Notes: generated by a model not told the origin, from the letters alone. Positions 9,495-18,808 are shown, counted from the first letter of the stretch. The stretch: 64,000 nt of DNA from an uncultured Clostridia bacterium (GCA_934120045.1 CAKOTF010000008.1:17049-81048); one strand, 5' to 3'. Numbers and translations are program-made.

Positions 9495-10220
9495 TTACAT
9501 ATCCCAATTATGATATACATCCATTACATCATCTAATTCTTCAAGTCTTTCAATTAATCTTTCCATTTTTTCAGCTCCATCATCATCTAATGAAACTGTT
9601 GTTGTTGGAACCATTTGAACATCTGCTTCTAAGAATGTTAATCCTGCTTGTTCAAGTTTTTCTCTAACTTCTGAGAAATTTGATGGGTCTGTAGTAATTT
9701 CATATACATCATCAGATGATGTGAAATCTTCTGCTCCAGCATCTAATGCTAACATCATTAATTCTTCTTCATCCATGTCTGTTGATTCTTTTTCAATTAC
9801 TATTACACCTTTTTTGTTGAACATATATGATACACATCCTGATGTTCCTAAGTTTCCACCAGCTTTATCAAATACATGTCTTACATCTGAAGCTGTTCTA
9901 TTTCTGTTATCTGTGTTTGCATTTACTATTACTGCAACTCCACATGGTCCATATCCTTCATATGTTATTTCTTCATATACAGCTGTGCTTCCTTCTCCTG
10001 ATGCTTTTTTGATTGCATTGTTTATTGTATCATTTGGCATATTTGCTGCTTTACATTTTGCTATAACATCTTTTAGTTTTGAATTTCCTGCTGGATCTGG
10101 TCCTCCTGCTTTTACTGCTATTAATAATTCTCTTCCTAATTTTGTGAATACTTTTCCTCTTGCTGCATCTGCTTTTCCTTTTTTGGCTTGTATATTATGC
10201 CATTTGCTATGTCCTGACAT
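9495..10220 (-). CDS. yebC: YebC/PmpR-family DNA-binding or translation regulator
   Basis: The 241-residue protein matches the YebC family along its whole length. The N-terminus [18 protein letters not shown] is diagnostic, followed by [18 protein letters not shown], the central [16 protein letters not shown] block and an acidic third domain. YebC proteins were first described as transcription regulators; some members are reported to help ribosomes through proline-rich stretches. The ATG follows an AGGAGG-like site. The gene is monocistronic, with a terminator behind it and a gene-poor region in front. Confidence 0.96.
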   Translation of the reverse strand: MSGHSKWHNIQAKKGKADAARGKVFTKLGRELLIAVKAGGPDPAGNSKLKDVIAKCKAANMPNDTINNAIKKASGEGSTAVYEEITYEGYGPCGVAVIVNANTDNRNRTASDVRHVFDKAGGNLGTSGCVSYMFNKKGVIVIEKESTDMDEEELMMLALDAGAEDFTSSDDVYEITTDPSNFSEVREKLEQAGLTFLEADVQMVPTTTVSLDDDGAEKMERLIERLEELDDVMDVYHNWDM

Positions 10221-10342
10221 CTCTAATTCCTCCTATTTGTAACTTAATGCAATTATTATAACACATTATTTTGTTTTTGTGTAGATGTTTTTGTTATTTT
10301 TTATATTTATTGTATTTTTCTGTTCGCTTCAAGCAATTTTTA

Positions 10343-10441
10343 CAATAAAAATAACAACACATTCCACTATGCCAATATTGCGAATGTGTTGTTATACTTT
10401 TATGTAGTGGTAACCGCATTCACTGCGGTTATTCATTTCCT
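10343..10441 (-). ncRNA. Predicted small RNA with own promoter and terminator
   Basis: A near-perfect promoter (next entry) points at a stretch of about 95 bases that holds two perfect hairpins. The first is TAACCGCA/TGCGGTTA (10411-10418 and 10424-10431) with a five-base loop. The second has a 14-base stem, ATAACAACACATTC (10351-10364) with GAATGTGTTGTTAT (10382-10395). Directly after the second stem the minus strand reads TTTTTATTG, as in an intrinsic terminator. A 14-codon reading frame (MNNRSECGYHYIKV) begins near the 5' end but lacks a properly spaced ribosome-binding site. I do not recognise the RNA. It could also be a dispersed palindromic repeat. Confidence 0.5.
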
Positions 10442-10447
10442 ATACTT

Positions 10448-10476
10448 ATTATACACAGATATTAAAAAAAAGTCAA
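10448..10476 (-). promoter_or_regulatory. Near-consensus vegetative promoter for the small RNA
   Basis: On the minus strand TTGACT (complement of 10471-10476) and TATAAT (complement of 10448-10453) are exactly 17 bases apart, among the best promoters in the window. The predicted start is near 10441. No protein-coding frame with a ribosome-binding site follows. The stretch 10221-10340 holds nothing else I can identify beyond the yebC upstream region. Confidence 0.65.
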
Positions 10477-10500
10477 ATAGTAAAAAGTAATTTATTTAAA

Positions 10501-10545
10501 AAGAAAGTAATCTACATATAAATTATATAGGTTACTTTCTTTGCT
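10501..10545 (-). terminator. Terminator after the 10624-10965 gene
   Basis: AAGAAAGTAATC (10501-10512) pairs with GGTTACTTTCTT (10530-10541). On the minus strand the stem is followed by CTTTTTAAAT. Confidence 0.6.
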
Positions 10546-10623
10546 AAAGAATTTCTCTATTTATTGAAATAAGAATTTTATACTATATTTTCACCTTTAT
10601 CAATTTATTCTTCGCCATTATAC

Positions 10624-10965
10624 TTAAAATAAAAATCTTCTTCCTGTTAAATATGGATATTTTCCTTCACGTTCTTCAGCAAGTTTATAGCAAAGTTCCT
10701 GAGAATAATTTGCCATATTTAATCCATGTTCTGGGAAATATAAATAAAAATAAATTCTAAGTTCATTAGGCAAAAACTTCCATTCTCTTAACTCTTTTTC
10801 CGATAAAAACCTCTTTTCCAATTCTGGGATATATTCATTAAAAAATTCCCGAATCCACTTAAGTTGTTCTTCCAAATCTGTAAAAGTTAATTCATCAAAT
10901 TCTTTCCGTTTTTTAGCTAACTCACATTTCACTTTTTCAATATCTTTTTGAGTAATTTCTTTCAT
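10624..10965 (-). CDS. Unknown 113-residue soluble protein
   Basis: I do not recognise this protein. It is hydrophilic, helical and rich in Glu, Lys and aromatic residues. The first 60 residues look like coiled or amphipathic helix (DIEKVKCELAKKRKEFDEL). The C-terminal half contains LPNELRIYFYLYFPEHG and YSQELCYKLAEEREGKYPYLTG. AGGAGG lies eight bases before ATG 10965; an adjacent in-frame GTG (10968) is an alternative start. It is monocistronic with its own terminator and stands in a gene-poor accessory patch between yebC and the M24 peptidase. Confidence 0.6.
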   Translation of the reverse strand: MKEITQKDIEKVKCELAKKRKEFDELTFTDLEEQLKWIREFFNEYIPELEKRFLSEKELREWKFLPNELRIYFYLYFPEHGLNMANYSQELCYKLAEEREGKYPYLTGRRFLF

Positions 10966-10984
10966 CACAAATGCCTCCTAACAA

Positions 10985-11297
10985 TTGTTTTTAGAGATTT
11001 GCTGATTAAATATCTTTGTTACCATTCGTATAACTATAAGGAATTATAACATTATTTATATAACTTTTCAATATCTAGTAACTATTTATATAATATTATT
11101 TAATTGTTTAAACTTTATTCTCTCCAAAAAATTAGAACAAGATTTGAGTTCTGCATTGCCTTGCTCTTTGTCCCATATTTTAGGCTAAGGTTTTCCTCTT
11201 TAAATATATCCTACTTCAATATTATTTGCAAATATTAGGCTAGGATTTTCCTCCTTTTAATCTTTTATTATTAAATAATTTTAATACTATATATCCT
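10985..11297. other. Gene-free stretch with an imperfect direct repeat
   Basis: No convincing reading frame or RNA gene is visible. The only structure is an imperfect direct repeat: TTTTAGGCTAAGGTTTTCCT near 11178-11197 and ATTAGGCTAGGATTTTCCT near 11234-11252. On the minus strand each copy begins with a GAGGAAAA- or GGAGGAAAA-like purine block, as if two ribosome-binding regions had been duplicated, but no usable start codon follows. Confidence 0.4.
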
Positions 11298-12356
11298 CTA
11301 AATAACTACATACTCTTTATTTGACTTAGTTAATGCTTCACAACCGCCTTTGGTAATTAAAACTGTATCTTCAATTCTAATACCAAATTGTCCTGCAATA
11401 TAAATTCCAGGTTCATCTGTTACAACCATATTTTCTTTTAGTGTATTTTCAGATCTTGTACTAATAATTGGTGATTCATGAATATCTAATCCAACTCCAT
11501 GCCCTAAAGCATGTATTAAATCATAATTATTTAATCTAAAATCATTGTCTACCATTTTAGCCAACATTTTAGTACTATATCCTTCTCTCATATCATTTAA
11601 TGTTTGAACTTGATTTTTTAGTACTAAATCATATACTTTTTTCATTTCTTCTGGTACTTCTCCAACAAAAAATGTTCTTGTCATATCTGAACAATATCCA
11701 TCAATTTTACATCCCATGTCTATTGTTATAATATCTTTTTCTTGTATTTTTCTATCTGTTGGAACTGCATGTGGTTTTGAAGAATTTTCACCAGATGCAA
11801 CTATTGTGTCAAATGATGTTCCTTCTGCATTTTTATAATAATAATCATCTATTTCTCTTGCAATTTGCTTTTCTGTCATACCAGGCTTTATATATCCTAA
11901 TATATATTCAAAACATTCATCTGTTACTTTACATGCTTTTTGTATAGATTCAATTTCTTCTTCATCTTTTATCATTCTTTGTTTTTCTATCATGTTTTCT
12001 GTTTCTACAAAATTGTTTATTTTAAATCTATGCATATATTCTTTATATTTTGCATATGTTACATAATTTTCTTCAAATCCTACATTTTCACAAAACATAA
12101 AAAAGTTTTCATAATCATCTATTGATAATCCCCTTATATCATATACAACTATTTCATCAAATAATGTTAATGTATTATGAACATCTTCAATATATCTTGA
12201 ATCTGTTAAAAATATATTTTCTTTTCTTGTTACTAATAATATTCCTTCTGCCTGTATATTAGTTAAATATCTTATATTTACTGGATTTGATACTATCATA
12301 CCTTGTAAATCCATACTCAATAGTTTATTTCTCAACCATTGCATTTTCCTATTCAT
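11298..12356 (-). CDS. Xaa-Pro aminopeptidase, M24 family
   Basis: This metallopeptidase of the pita-bread fold removes N-terminal residues preceding proline. The N-terminal creatinase-like domain (about 1-130) is followed by the catalytic domain with all five metal ligands: D213 (TIDMG), D224 (CSDMTRTF), H286 (GHGVG), E315 (TDEPG) and E329 (RIED). The family's H293 in DIHESP is also present. At 352 residues it has the YqhT/PapA length of Firmicutes. It is the last gene of a tight same-strand run that begins at 17914. The true substrate cannot be told from sequence; a dipeptidase is possible. Confidence 0.93.
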   Translation of the reverse strand: MNRKMQWLRNKLLSMDLQGMIVSNPVNIRYLTNIQAEGILLVTRKENIFLTDSRYIEDVHNTLTLFDEIVVYDIRGLSIDDYENFFMFCENVGFEENYVTYAKYKEYMHRFKINNFVETENMIEKQRMIKDEEEIESIQKACKVTDECFEYILGYIKPGMTEKQIAREIDDYYYKNAEGTSFDTIVASGENSSKPHAVPTDRKIQEKDIITIDMGCKIDGYCSDMTRTFFVGEVPEEMKKVYDLVLKNQVQTLNDMREGYSTKMLAKMVDNDFRLNNYDLIHALGHGVGLDIHESPIISTRSENTLKENMVVTDEPGIYIAGQFGIRIEDTVLITKGGCEALTKSNKEYVVI

Positions 12357-12381
12357 TCAAATTCAATTCCTTTCAATACAC

Positions 12382-13137
12382 TTATACTGCTTTATATGTT
12401 CCTAATGTGAATATTACTAAAAGTGTTTTTAATAATATATCAAATGGTACAAATATACTTATAAATGTTGCTATTACTATAAATGGTCCAAATGGTATAT
12501 ATTCATCTGATTTTTTTATCTTAGTAATTATTAGTATTATTCCTAATATTGCTCCTATTAGAAATGACATTGCTGATATTGCTAAAATATTTGCCACTCC
12601 AAAATATAATCCTAATGCTCCCATTAGTTTTACATCGCCAAATCCTAATGCTTCTTTTCCATATATTAAACTTCCTATTAATGTTATTGCTAAAAATATT
12701 CCTCCACCAACTAACATACCAAGTAGCATGTCTGCTGTTATTGCTACATTTGACATTCCATATAAAAATGCTATTATTAATCCTATCTCAAACATTGTTA
12801 AATTTAATCTGTTTGGGATAATTTGGTGTTTATAATCTATTACAAATGCTGATAATAACATTGGTATTAAAATTGAATATTTTATTAAGTTTAAATTTTC
12901 TACCAGTGTTTTCTGTACACCATACCTATATAATATTGCACAATATAATATAGCTGTAATTAACATTAATATATAATTTGGTTTAAAGTTTATTTTGTAT
13001 TCTTGGAATATTTCTTTTGAGAAGACTTTTTTGTATTCTGGTAATCTTTTATTCATCCAGTCTACAAATTGCCCTACTAATAAGCCTAATATAAATATTC
13101 CTATAAAAAATCCTATGTGTGTATCATTTATATACAT
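12382..13137 (-). CDS. Prepilin peptidase (A24 family)
   Basis: This polytopic membrane aspartic protease cleaves type IV prepilin-like leader peptides. The catalytic aspartates are visible at D101 (VIDYKHQIIPNRL) and D168 (GFGDVKLMG). About seven or eight hydrophobic helices span the 251 residues. The N-terminal region is shortened and lacks the paired CxxC motifs of the methyltransferase half of classical PilD, so N-methylation is doubtful. It lies between yqeG and the M24 peptidase and not in a pilus operon. A possible substrate with a class III-like leader is encoded at 35638-36024. Confidence 0.9.
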   Translation of the reverse strand: MYINDTHIGFFIGIFILGLLVGQFVDWMNKRLPEYKKVFSKEIFQEYKINFKPNYILMLITAILYCAILYRYGVQKTLVENLNLIKYSILIPMLLSAFVIDYKHQIIPNRLNLTMFEIGLIIAFLYGMSNVAITADMLLGMLVGGGIFLAITLIGSLIYGKEALGFGDVKLMGALGLYFGVANILAISAMSFLIGAILGIILIITKIKKSDEYIPFGPFIVIATFISIFVPFDILLKTLLVIFTLGTYKAV

Positions 13138-13157
13138 TTTTCTGTGTATGGATTATT

Positions 13158-13709
13158 TTAATCCATATCTCCTCCTTTGTTTATTTTCTTAAAATATTTT
13201 TTCTTTATAAATATTTCTATTGGTCTTTTTACTTTTGTTAGCCATATATCTTTTTCTGCTATTGGTTCTATCAAGATTGTAAACATTTTGCATCTATTTC
13301 CACCTAATACATCTGTAAAAATTTGATCTCCTACTACTGCAATATTTTCTGGCTTTTCTTGTAATTTTTTTTGTGCCTTTAATAATCCTAGTTTTAATGG
13401 TTTTTTGGCAAAATAATTATATTTTATTTTTAGTTTTTGTGATACTTGCTCTACTTTGTCTTTCTTATTTGTATTTGATACAATATAAAATTTTATTCCA
13501 TTATGTTTTAGTTGTTCTACCCATTCTACAATTCCATTAGGCATATTTCTATCATAATCTATTAGTGTATTATCCACATCTAATATTAATGCTTTTATAT
13601 TATTCTTTTTTAAAAATTCTATTGATATTTCTTTTACATTGTTAAAATGTGCTTTTGGATATAGTATCAATTTTTTTCTCCTTGTACTTTTTTTAAAATT
13701 ATATAACAA
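13158..13709 (-). CDS. yqeG: YqeG-family HAD phosphatase
   Basis: This HAD-superfamily hydrolase of subclass IIIA has 183 residues. Motif I is D44-V-D46-N-T-L-I, motif II is VSNTNKK, a conserved Lys follows in AKKPLKLGLLKA, and motif III is VVGDQIFTDVLGGNR, the YqeG signature. The physiological substrate is unknown; a phosphatidylglycerophosphate phosphatase role is known for plant and yeast relatives. In Bacilli the gene stands before yqeH/aroE; here it lies between the UPF0182 membrane protein and the prepilin peptidase, about 20 bases from each, suggesting one transcript. Confidence 0.93.
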   Translation of the reverse strand: MLYNFKKSTRRKKLILYPKAHFNNVKEISIEFLKKNNIKALILDVDNTLIDYDRNMPNGIVEWVEQLKHNGIKFYIVSNTNKKDKVEQVSQKLKIKYNYFAKKPLKLGLLKAQKKLQEKPENIAVVGDQIFTDVLGGNRCKMFTILIEPIAEKDIWLTKVKRPIEIFIKKKYFKKINKGGDMD

Positions 13710-13732
13710 TATTTTTAAAGTTGCAATACTTT

Positions 13733-16468
13733 TTATTGTTCTTTGTCTTTAGTACTTATTGATTGTACTTCTTTGGTATTTGTTGATTCTGTTTTTTTAT
13801 TATTCTCTTGTCTCATTTTATCAAGTCTTTCTATTAATTCTTGCAATGTCTTTATATCAGCTCCCATCATTTCCCAATCATTTCTTGAATTTGAATCTGT
13901 TAAATTATTATTTGCTTTTATTATTGTATCAATAAGACCTTCTATATCTTCTGTATTATTAACTTCTAGATTAACAGCTGATTGTGACAATAACTTATTT
14001 AATGCATTTTCTAAATTATCTCCAATTGCTACTTTAGTTCCTGAGGCAACAATAATTTTTTCTAATGTGATTGGTTGATTTACTTCATTTGTTTTAGTTT
14101 GATATATAGTTTCTATATATAATAATGTATTATTTATAGGAATAATTTTCATTTCTTTTGAAATTTTAACTCCTGTAACATTCAAACTATTAAGTTCTGC
14201 TGATATTGTTTCATCTTGTTCAATTAGGTTATCTAATTGATTTGCTCCTAATATATTACTATCTGCAGAAAATTTATAAATTTTTAATTCATTACTTGTT
14301 CCATTACAAGTTCCTAATACATATGATATAATATTTGATTTACTTTTTTGTGTATACATTTGAACTAATCCAACCCTTTTTTCTCCATCCGGTGTTATTA
14401 ACATTGTATAATATGGTTCTAATGTTGCTTTTTTAGTTTTTGAAGTTGATTTTCCATACGTAGCAAGTGACCAAATATCACTTTTTCTATATAAGACATC
14501 TTCTTTTACATTATGATATACTCTTAACATTTCAGCTTGTACATTATATAATAATTGTGGATATTTCAATTGTTTTTGAATTTCTTTTGGAATATTATTT
14601 TCTTCAAACATTGCAGGGTATATCTTTTTATATGCAGATATTATTGGATCTGTTTTATCTACTATATAAAATTTCATTTCACCATTATATGCATTTATTA
14701 TTACTTTTACAGAATTTCTGATATAATTAATATCTTTTTTTTCTTTTTCTCCATCTATTGTTGTATATGATGAATATGGGTATTTATCTGAAATTGTATA
14801 TGCATCTATAACCCAATAAATTTGATCATTATTTATTACTGTATAAGCATTTTCATCATACAATAAATATGGAAGTGCTGTTTTTGCTCTTTCTAGAACA
14901 TTTCTGTTTGTCAATATTTTACTTTCATTTGTTACAGATGTTGAAAATGCAAGTTTAAAGTCTCCATTTCTTAATGCTAATATTAATCTGTCTAAAAATC
15001 CAACTTGAATTCCTGAGTCACCTTCATAACTATATGTATGTTCATTTCCTTCACTATCTGTATAATCATATTCTGTCTTATTCTTTGTATTTGTTACTAC
15101 TATTGAATTTGTTTCTAATCCATAATATATTCTTTGATTATCATTTATTTCTTTTTGAATGTATTGAATATTTCCATCTTCAGATGTTTCATTTGCATTT
15201 ACTATTATTTGTCCTATACCATGTGTAAGTTCATATGTTTTATTATTATATGAAATTGATTGCTCTGCAATTTCTCTTGGTGCTATATATACTAATTTTT
15301 CTTGATTATCCTTTATAAATTTAGTAGTTAAGATATTTCTAAATGTATAATATCCTGCTTCTGTTTGTGTATCTTCTAAACTTTGTTTTACCATATTTTG
15401 ACTTACTATTGGAACATTATTTAGCAATTCCTTATTTTCATTAATTTCTTCTTCAGATATTGTTCCAGAATAATTAATGTTTACTTCTGAAGCATTTATT
15501 CCATATGCTTCTCTTGTTGAATTTATATTTTCTTCAATATATTTTCTTTCTTTATCAAATTCATTTGGTTTTACAAAAATAAAATCTGTTCCTACCATTA
15601 CAATAAACATCACTACTAAATATCCCGGAATTAATAATAATGTAAACATAATTTTTTTGTTTTTGTTTTTTTGAAAAAATATTACAGATGAAATTATTGC
15701 TCCTATTATTACAAATGCAAATATTATATATCCCCATAATTTTATTGTTGATTCTACAAATCCTGCTCCTGTTAATTCAATTTCATCATTTAATGTTAAA
15801 AATTTTTCTGTTACTATATTTTGAGTATTAAATATTGTTAAAACTCCTGCCAAAATTACTAAAATTATTACATTTTTTAATAAACTTTTTATAAATTTAC
15901 TTTTTCTTAGCATTGTTCTATCAATTCCATCAAAATATAAATTAAATACTATTATATAAAATGCTGTAATATATGCACTTAATAGTATAGTGAATTGCAT
16001 TATATATTTTATAACTATTTCTATTAACGGTTTTGTAAACATATAATATGATATATCCATGTTAAATATCATATCTGTTTTTTGAAATGATACCTTACTT
16101 GCACATAATAATACTTTTTCGACTATATTATTTGAAAAAATTATACTACTTATTATCGCAACAACAAATATTAAAGATTTATTTGGAAGTTTTGGCATTA
16201 CTTTATTTTCTGATTCAAAAAATGGTTTCAAGCCTTTTTTTATTCCTATATTAGTGATAAACATACATATTGAAATAACAACAAAACTTATTCCCATTAT
16301 TGAATATTTATATTTAATATTTGTCCAAAAATTTTGAACATATTGTTCTCCTAATTCTAGACATTCTAAATATTCCCCTCTTAATGTAAAATATGTACAT
16401 ATTAAATATATCGCTATAAATGCTATTACTAATATATTTTTTATTTTATTTAATTTCTTTTTTTCCAT
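13733..16468 (-). CDS. UPF0182 family integral membrane protein
   Basis: This 911-residue protein belongs to the UPF0182 (COG1615) family, large membrane proteins of unknown function. The N-terminal third has about seven transmembrane helices (near 11-29, 52-70, 95-112, 152-178, 198-215, 240-262, 275-295). They are followed by a long extracytoplasmic domain with the conserved blocks PIVSQNMV, IAPREIAEQS and the KYPQLLYNVQAEML region. The last 60 residues are Asn/Glu/Lys-rich. It sits 23 bases upstream of yqeG and 58 bases after ftsY. No enzymatic function can be assigned. Confidence 0.9.
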   Translation of the reverse strand: MEKKKLNKIKNILVIAFIAIYLICTYFTLRGEYLECLELGEQYVQNFWTNIKYKYSIMGISFVVISICMFITNIGIKKGLKPFFESENKVMPKLPNKSLIFVVAIISSIIFSNNIVEKVLLCASKVSFQKTDMIFNMDISYYMFTKPLIEIVIKYIMQFTILLSAYITAFYIIVFNLYFDGIDRTMLRKSKFIKSLLKNVIILVILAGVLTIFNTQNIVTEKFLTLNDEIELTGAGFVESTIKLWGYIIFAFVIIGAIISSVIFFQKNKNKKIMFTLLLIPGYLVVMFIVMVGTDFIFVKPNEFDKERKYIEENINSTREAYGINASEVNINYSGTISEEEINENKELLNNVPIVSQNMVKQSLEDTQTEAGYYTFRNILTTKFIKDNQEKLVYIAPREIAEQSISYNNKTYELTHGIGQIIVNANETSEDGNIQYIQKEINDNQRIYYGLETNSIVVTNTKNKTEYDYTDSEGNEHTYSYEGDSGIQVGFLDRLILALRNGDFKLAFSTSVTNESKILTNRNVLERAKTALPYLLYDENAYTVINNDQIYWVIDAYTISDKYPYSSYTTIDGEKEKKDINYIRNSVKVIINAYNGEMKFYIVDKTDPIISAYKKIYPAMFEENNIPKEIQKQLKYPQLLYNVQAEMLRVYHNVKEDVLYRKSDIWSLATYGKSTSKTKKATLEPYYTMLITPDGEKRVGLVQMYTQKSKSNIISYVLGTCNGTSNELKIYKFSADSNILGANQLDNLIEQDETISAELNSLNVTGVKISKEMKIIPINNTLLYIETIYQTKTNEVNQPITLEKIIVASGTKVAIGDNLENALNKLLSQSAVNLEVNNTEDIEGLIDTIIKANNNLTDSNSRNDWEMMGADIKTLQELIERLDKMRQENNKKTESTNTKEVQSISTKDKEQ

Positions 16469-16526
16469 CTATTTTTTAAACTCCTCATAATTTTGTTTAA
16501 CTACAAATATATTTATCTTACGTTTT

Positions 16527-17432
16527 TTATATTATTGCTTTTACAAAATCTTTAGAATTAAAAATTTCCATATCATCAATTTGTTCTCCAACACCTATGA
16601 ATTTTACAGGTATATCATTTTCTTGTACAATTCCAACTACAGCTCCACCTTTTGCTGTTCCATCCAATTTTGTTAATACAATTCCTGTAATATCTGCTTG
16701 TTCTTTAAATGCTTTTACTTGTGATATTGCATTTTGTCCTGTTGTTGCATCAATTACTAATAATACTTCTTTTGATGCTTCTGCCATTTCTTTATTTACT
16801 ACTTTTTGAATTTTATTTAATTCATCCATCAAATATTTTTTGTTATGTAACCTTCCAGCTGTGTCTATTATTAATACATCTGCATTGCTTTCTTTAGTTC
16901 TTCTTATTGCTTCAAATACCACTGATGCAGGGTCTACTCCTTCTGCTCTTTTTACTACTTCTGCTCCTGCTCTTTGTGCCCATATTTCTAATTGTTCTAC
17001 TGCTGCTGCTCTAAATGTATCAGCAGCAGCAACTATTACTTTTTTTCCATCTCTTGCTAATCTTGCTGCCATTTTTCCTATTGATGTTGTTTTTCCAACT
17101 CCATTTACTCCTACAACAAGTATTACTGATGGCTTTGTTTCTAATTTTAAACTATTATCACATTTTTCTAGAATTTTCTCAATTTCTTCTCTTAATGCTT
17201 TTTTTACTTGTTCACTTTCTTCTATTTTTTCTTTTTTTATTTTTTCTCTTAAATTACTTATTATTTGTGTTGATGTTTCTACTCCCATGTCTGACATTAT
17301 TAGTGCTTCTTCTAATTCTTCTAATAATTCTTCATCAACCTTTCTAAAATTGCTAAATACATTATTAATTTTATCATTTATTGATTCTTTTGTCTTTGTT
17401 AGACCTTGTTTTAATTTATCAAAAAAACCCAT
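16527..17432 (-). CDS. ftsY: Signal recognition particle receptor FtsY
   Basis: FtsY docks SRP-ribosome complexes at the membrane. The 301 residues are a minimal NG domain: helical N domain (1-90), P-loop GVNGVGKTT (108-116), then AADTFRAAAVEQL, DTAGRLHNK and TKLDGTAKGGA. The acidic A domain of E. coli FtsY is absent and replaced by a short amphipathic start (MGFFDKLKQGLTKTKES), as usual in Firmicutes. The P-loop is family-typical. Ffh is not in the window. It lies 23 bases after an unknown membrane protein gene and is probably cotranscribed with it. Confidence 0.96.
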   Translation of the reverse strand: MGFFDKLKQGLTKTKESINDKINNVFSNFRKVDEELLEELEEALIMSDMGVETSTQIISNLREKIKKEKIEESEQVKKALREEIEKILEKCDNSLKLETKPSVILVVGVNGVGKTTSIGKMAARLARDGKKVIVAAADTFRAAAVEQLEIWAQRAGAEVVKRAEGVDPASVVFEAIRRTKESNADVLIIDTAGRLHNKKYLMDELNKIQKVVNKEMAEASKEVLLVIDATTGQNAISQVKAFKEQADITGIVLTKLDGTAKGGAVVGIVQENDIPVKFIGVGEQIDDMEIFNSKDFVKAII

Positions 17433-17455
17433 TTTTCTATTCCTTTCACATTTGT

Positions 17456-17914
17456 TTAAAATACTATCATAATCTTTATTGCTGTTAATAATATAGTAAG
17501 TGCTGACATTGCAGTATCCATAAATCCTTCTGTTGATTCTCCTTTTTCATCTGTAACAAATATTTCATATTTCTTTACATCTGATATTTTAAAATATGTA
17601 TCAATTTCCTTAGTTTGATTTTCTTTTATTTCTCCAATATCTAAATATTGTGTTCCTAATAAATTGTCTTTTGATGAATATAAATCTACTTTTATAAATT
17701 TTCCGCTAAGACTAGTTGAATTTACTATTAAATTAATTTTTCCATTTACTGCTGTTGATTTTATTTCTTTTACCTGAATTCCTGATGGTATTTGTCCTAT
17801 TTTTTGCATTTCATTATAAGTAGTTTTTAATCCTACATTTATTAAAAAATCTGATATTATCCAAAATAATATTATCCATATTATATATTTCACAAATGTC
17901 TTTACTGTATTCAT
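17456..17914 (-). CDS. Unknown membrane-anchored protein upstream of ftsY
   Basis: I do not recognise this protein. The ATG at 17914 is preferred because AAAGGAATG lies about nine bases before it; in-frame ATGs up to 17935 are possible. An N-terminal transmembrane helix (about 6-24, KYIIWIILFWIISDFLINV) is followed by an extracytoplasmic beta-rich domain (VNGKINLIVNSTSLSGKFIKV, with strand-turn-strand pattern to about 135) and a hydrophobic C-terminus (SALTILLTAIKIMIVF). It may therefore span the membrane twice, with a small immunoglobulin-like domain outside. It heads the run leading to ftsY, UPF0182 and yqeG. Confidence 0.65.
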   Translation of the reverse strand: MNTVKTFVKYIIWIILFWIISDFLINVGLKTTYNEMQKIGQIPSGIQVKEIKSTAVNGKINLIVNSTSLSGKFIKVDLYSSKDNLLGTQYLDIGEIKENQTKEIDTYFKISDVKKYEIFVTDEKGESTEGFMDTAMSALTILLTAIKIMIVF

Positions 17915-18056
17915 TAATTTCATTCCTTTCATCATACTTTTATCCTTTATTATTATACTTGCAAAATCTCATAATTTCAAGTATTTTAAAAAATATTATT
18001 TCCATATGTAGCCATATTTTTCTTTGTGAATACAATATATTCAAAGGAGGTCTATT

Positions 18057-18755
18057 ATGGACTATGAATTATTAATGAATGGAAATATAAAATTAGGTCA
18101 AAAAGCTCCTGATTTTACAGCAGATTCTACATTTGGTAAAATAAGCCTAAGTGACTATTCTGGAAAATGGCTCGTATTTTTTTCACATCCAGGTGATTTT
18201 ACCCCAGTATGCACTACAGAAATGATTGCATTTGCTAGAGCTCATCCATTTTTTCAAAAATTAAATACTAGTTTATTAGGATTAAGTATTGATAGTAATG
18301 CTTCACATCTTGCTTGGGTAAATGAAATATATAATTTGACTGGTGTTTCTTTACCATTTCCTATTATTGCAGATAGAAATGGCTCTATTGCTAGACTTTA
18401 TGGTATGATTTCAAATGATGTTAGTACAACAAAAACTGTTAGAAATGTTTTTATTATTGATGGAAATGGTATTGTTCGTGTTATTCTTACATATCCTTTA
18501 AATATTGGACGATTTATTCCTGAAATTCTTCGTACTGTTGAAGCTTTACAAATTTCTGATTGTGCAGATGCTTCAACTCCTGCTAATTGGCAACCTGGTG
18601 TTCCTGTTATTATTCCACCACCTCAAACTTTTTCTGAATTACAACAAAGGCTAGAGGATATTAAGAAAAATTGTAATGGTATTTCTTGGTATCTTTCTTT
18701 TAAAGAACCTTCTCAGAAATGTTTAAATGATATTAATATTGAAAAAAATTGCTAA
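18057..18755 (+). CDS. Peroxiredoxin (Prx6-like)
   Basis: This thiol peroxidase reduces H2O2 and organic peroxides. The thioredoxin-fold core shows the peroxidatic cysteine C52 in DFTPVCTTE, the upstream aromatic FFSHPGDF loop, and a conserved Arg in IADRNGSIARLYGM. The C-terminal extension with TPANWQPGVPVIIPPP is the signature of the Prx6/archaeal-type group. Two more Cys near the C-terminus could act as resolving residues. Length is 232 residues. It is one of only two plus-strand genes, preceded by a strong AAAGGAGG seven bases before the ATG, and stands alone between convergent terminators. Confidence 0.95.
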   Translation: MDYELLMNGNIKLGQKAPDFTADSTFGKISLSDYSGKWLVFFSHPGDFTPVCTTEMIAFARAHPFFQKLNTSLLGLSIDSNASHLAWVNEIYNLTGVSLPFPIIADRNGSIARLYGMISNDVSTTKTVRNVFIIDGNGIVRVILTYPLNIGRFIPEILRTVEALQISDCADASTPANWQPGVPVIIPPPQTFSELQQRLEDIKKNCNGISWYLSFKEPSQKCLNDINIEKNC

Positions 18756-18760
18756 ATTCT

Positions 18761-18808
18761 AAAAATAAGAAGCTAATTCAGTTTTATCTGAAAAAGCTTC
18801 TTATTTTT
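18761..18808. terminator. Bidirectional terminator between peroxiredoxin and P-ATPase
   Basis: A perfect 12-base stem, AAATAAGAAGCT (18763-18774) with AGCTTCTTATTT (18795-18806), is flanked by A and T runs. It serves both convergent genes. Confidence 0.8.

Noticed and set aside
9721..10242. Long plus-strand reading frame opposite yebC
   Set aside because: It is the antisense of a well-conserved gene in an AT-rich genome, has no ribosome-binding site and a composition (Ser/Phe/Pro) typical of shadow frames. The many Leu-rich plus-strand frames opposite other genes were rejected for the same reason.
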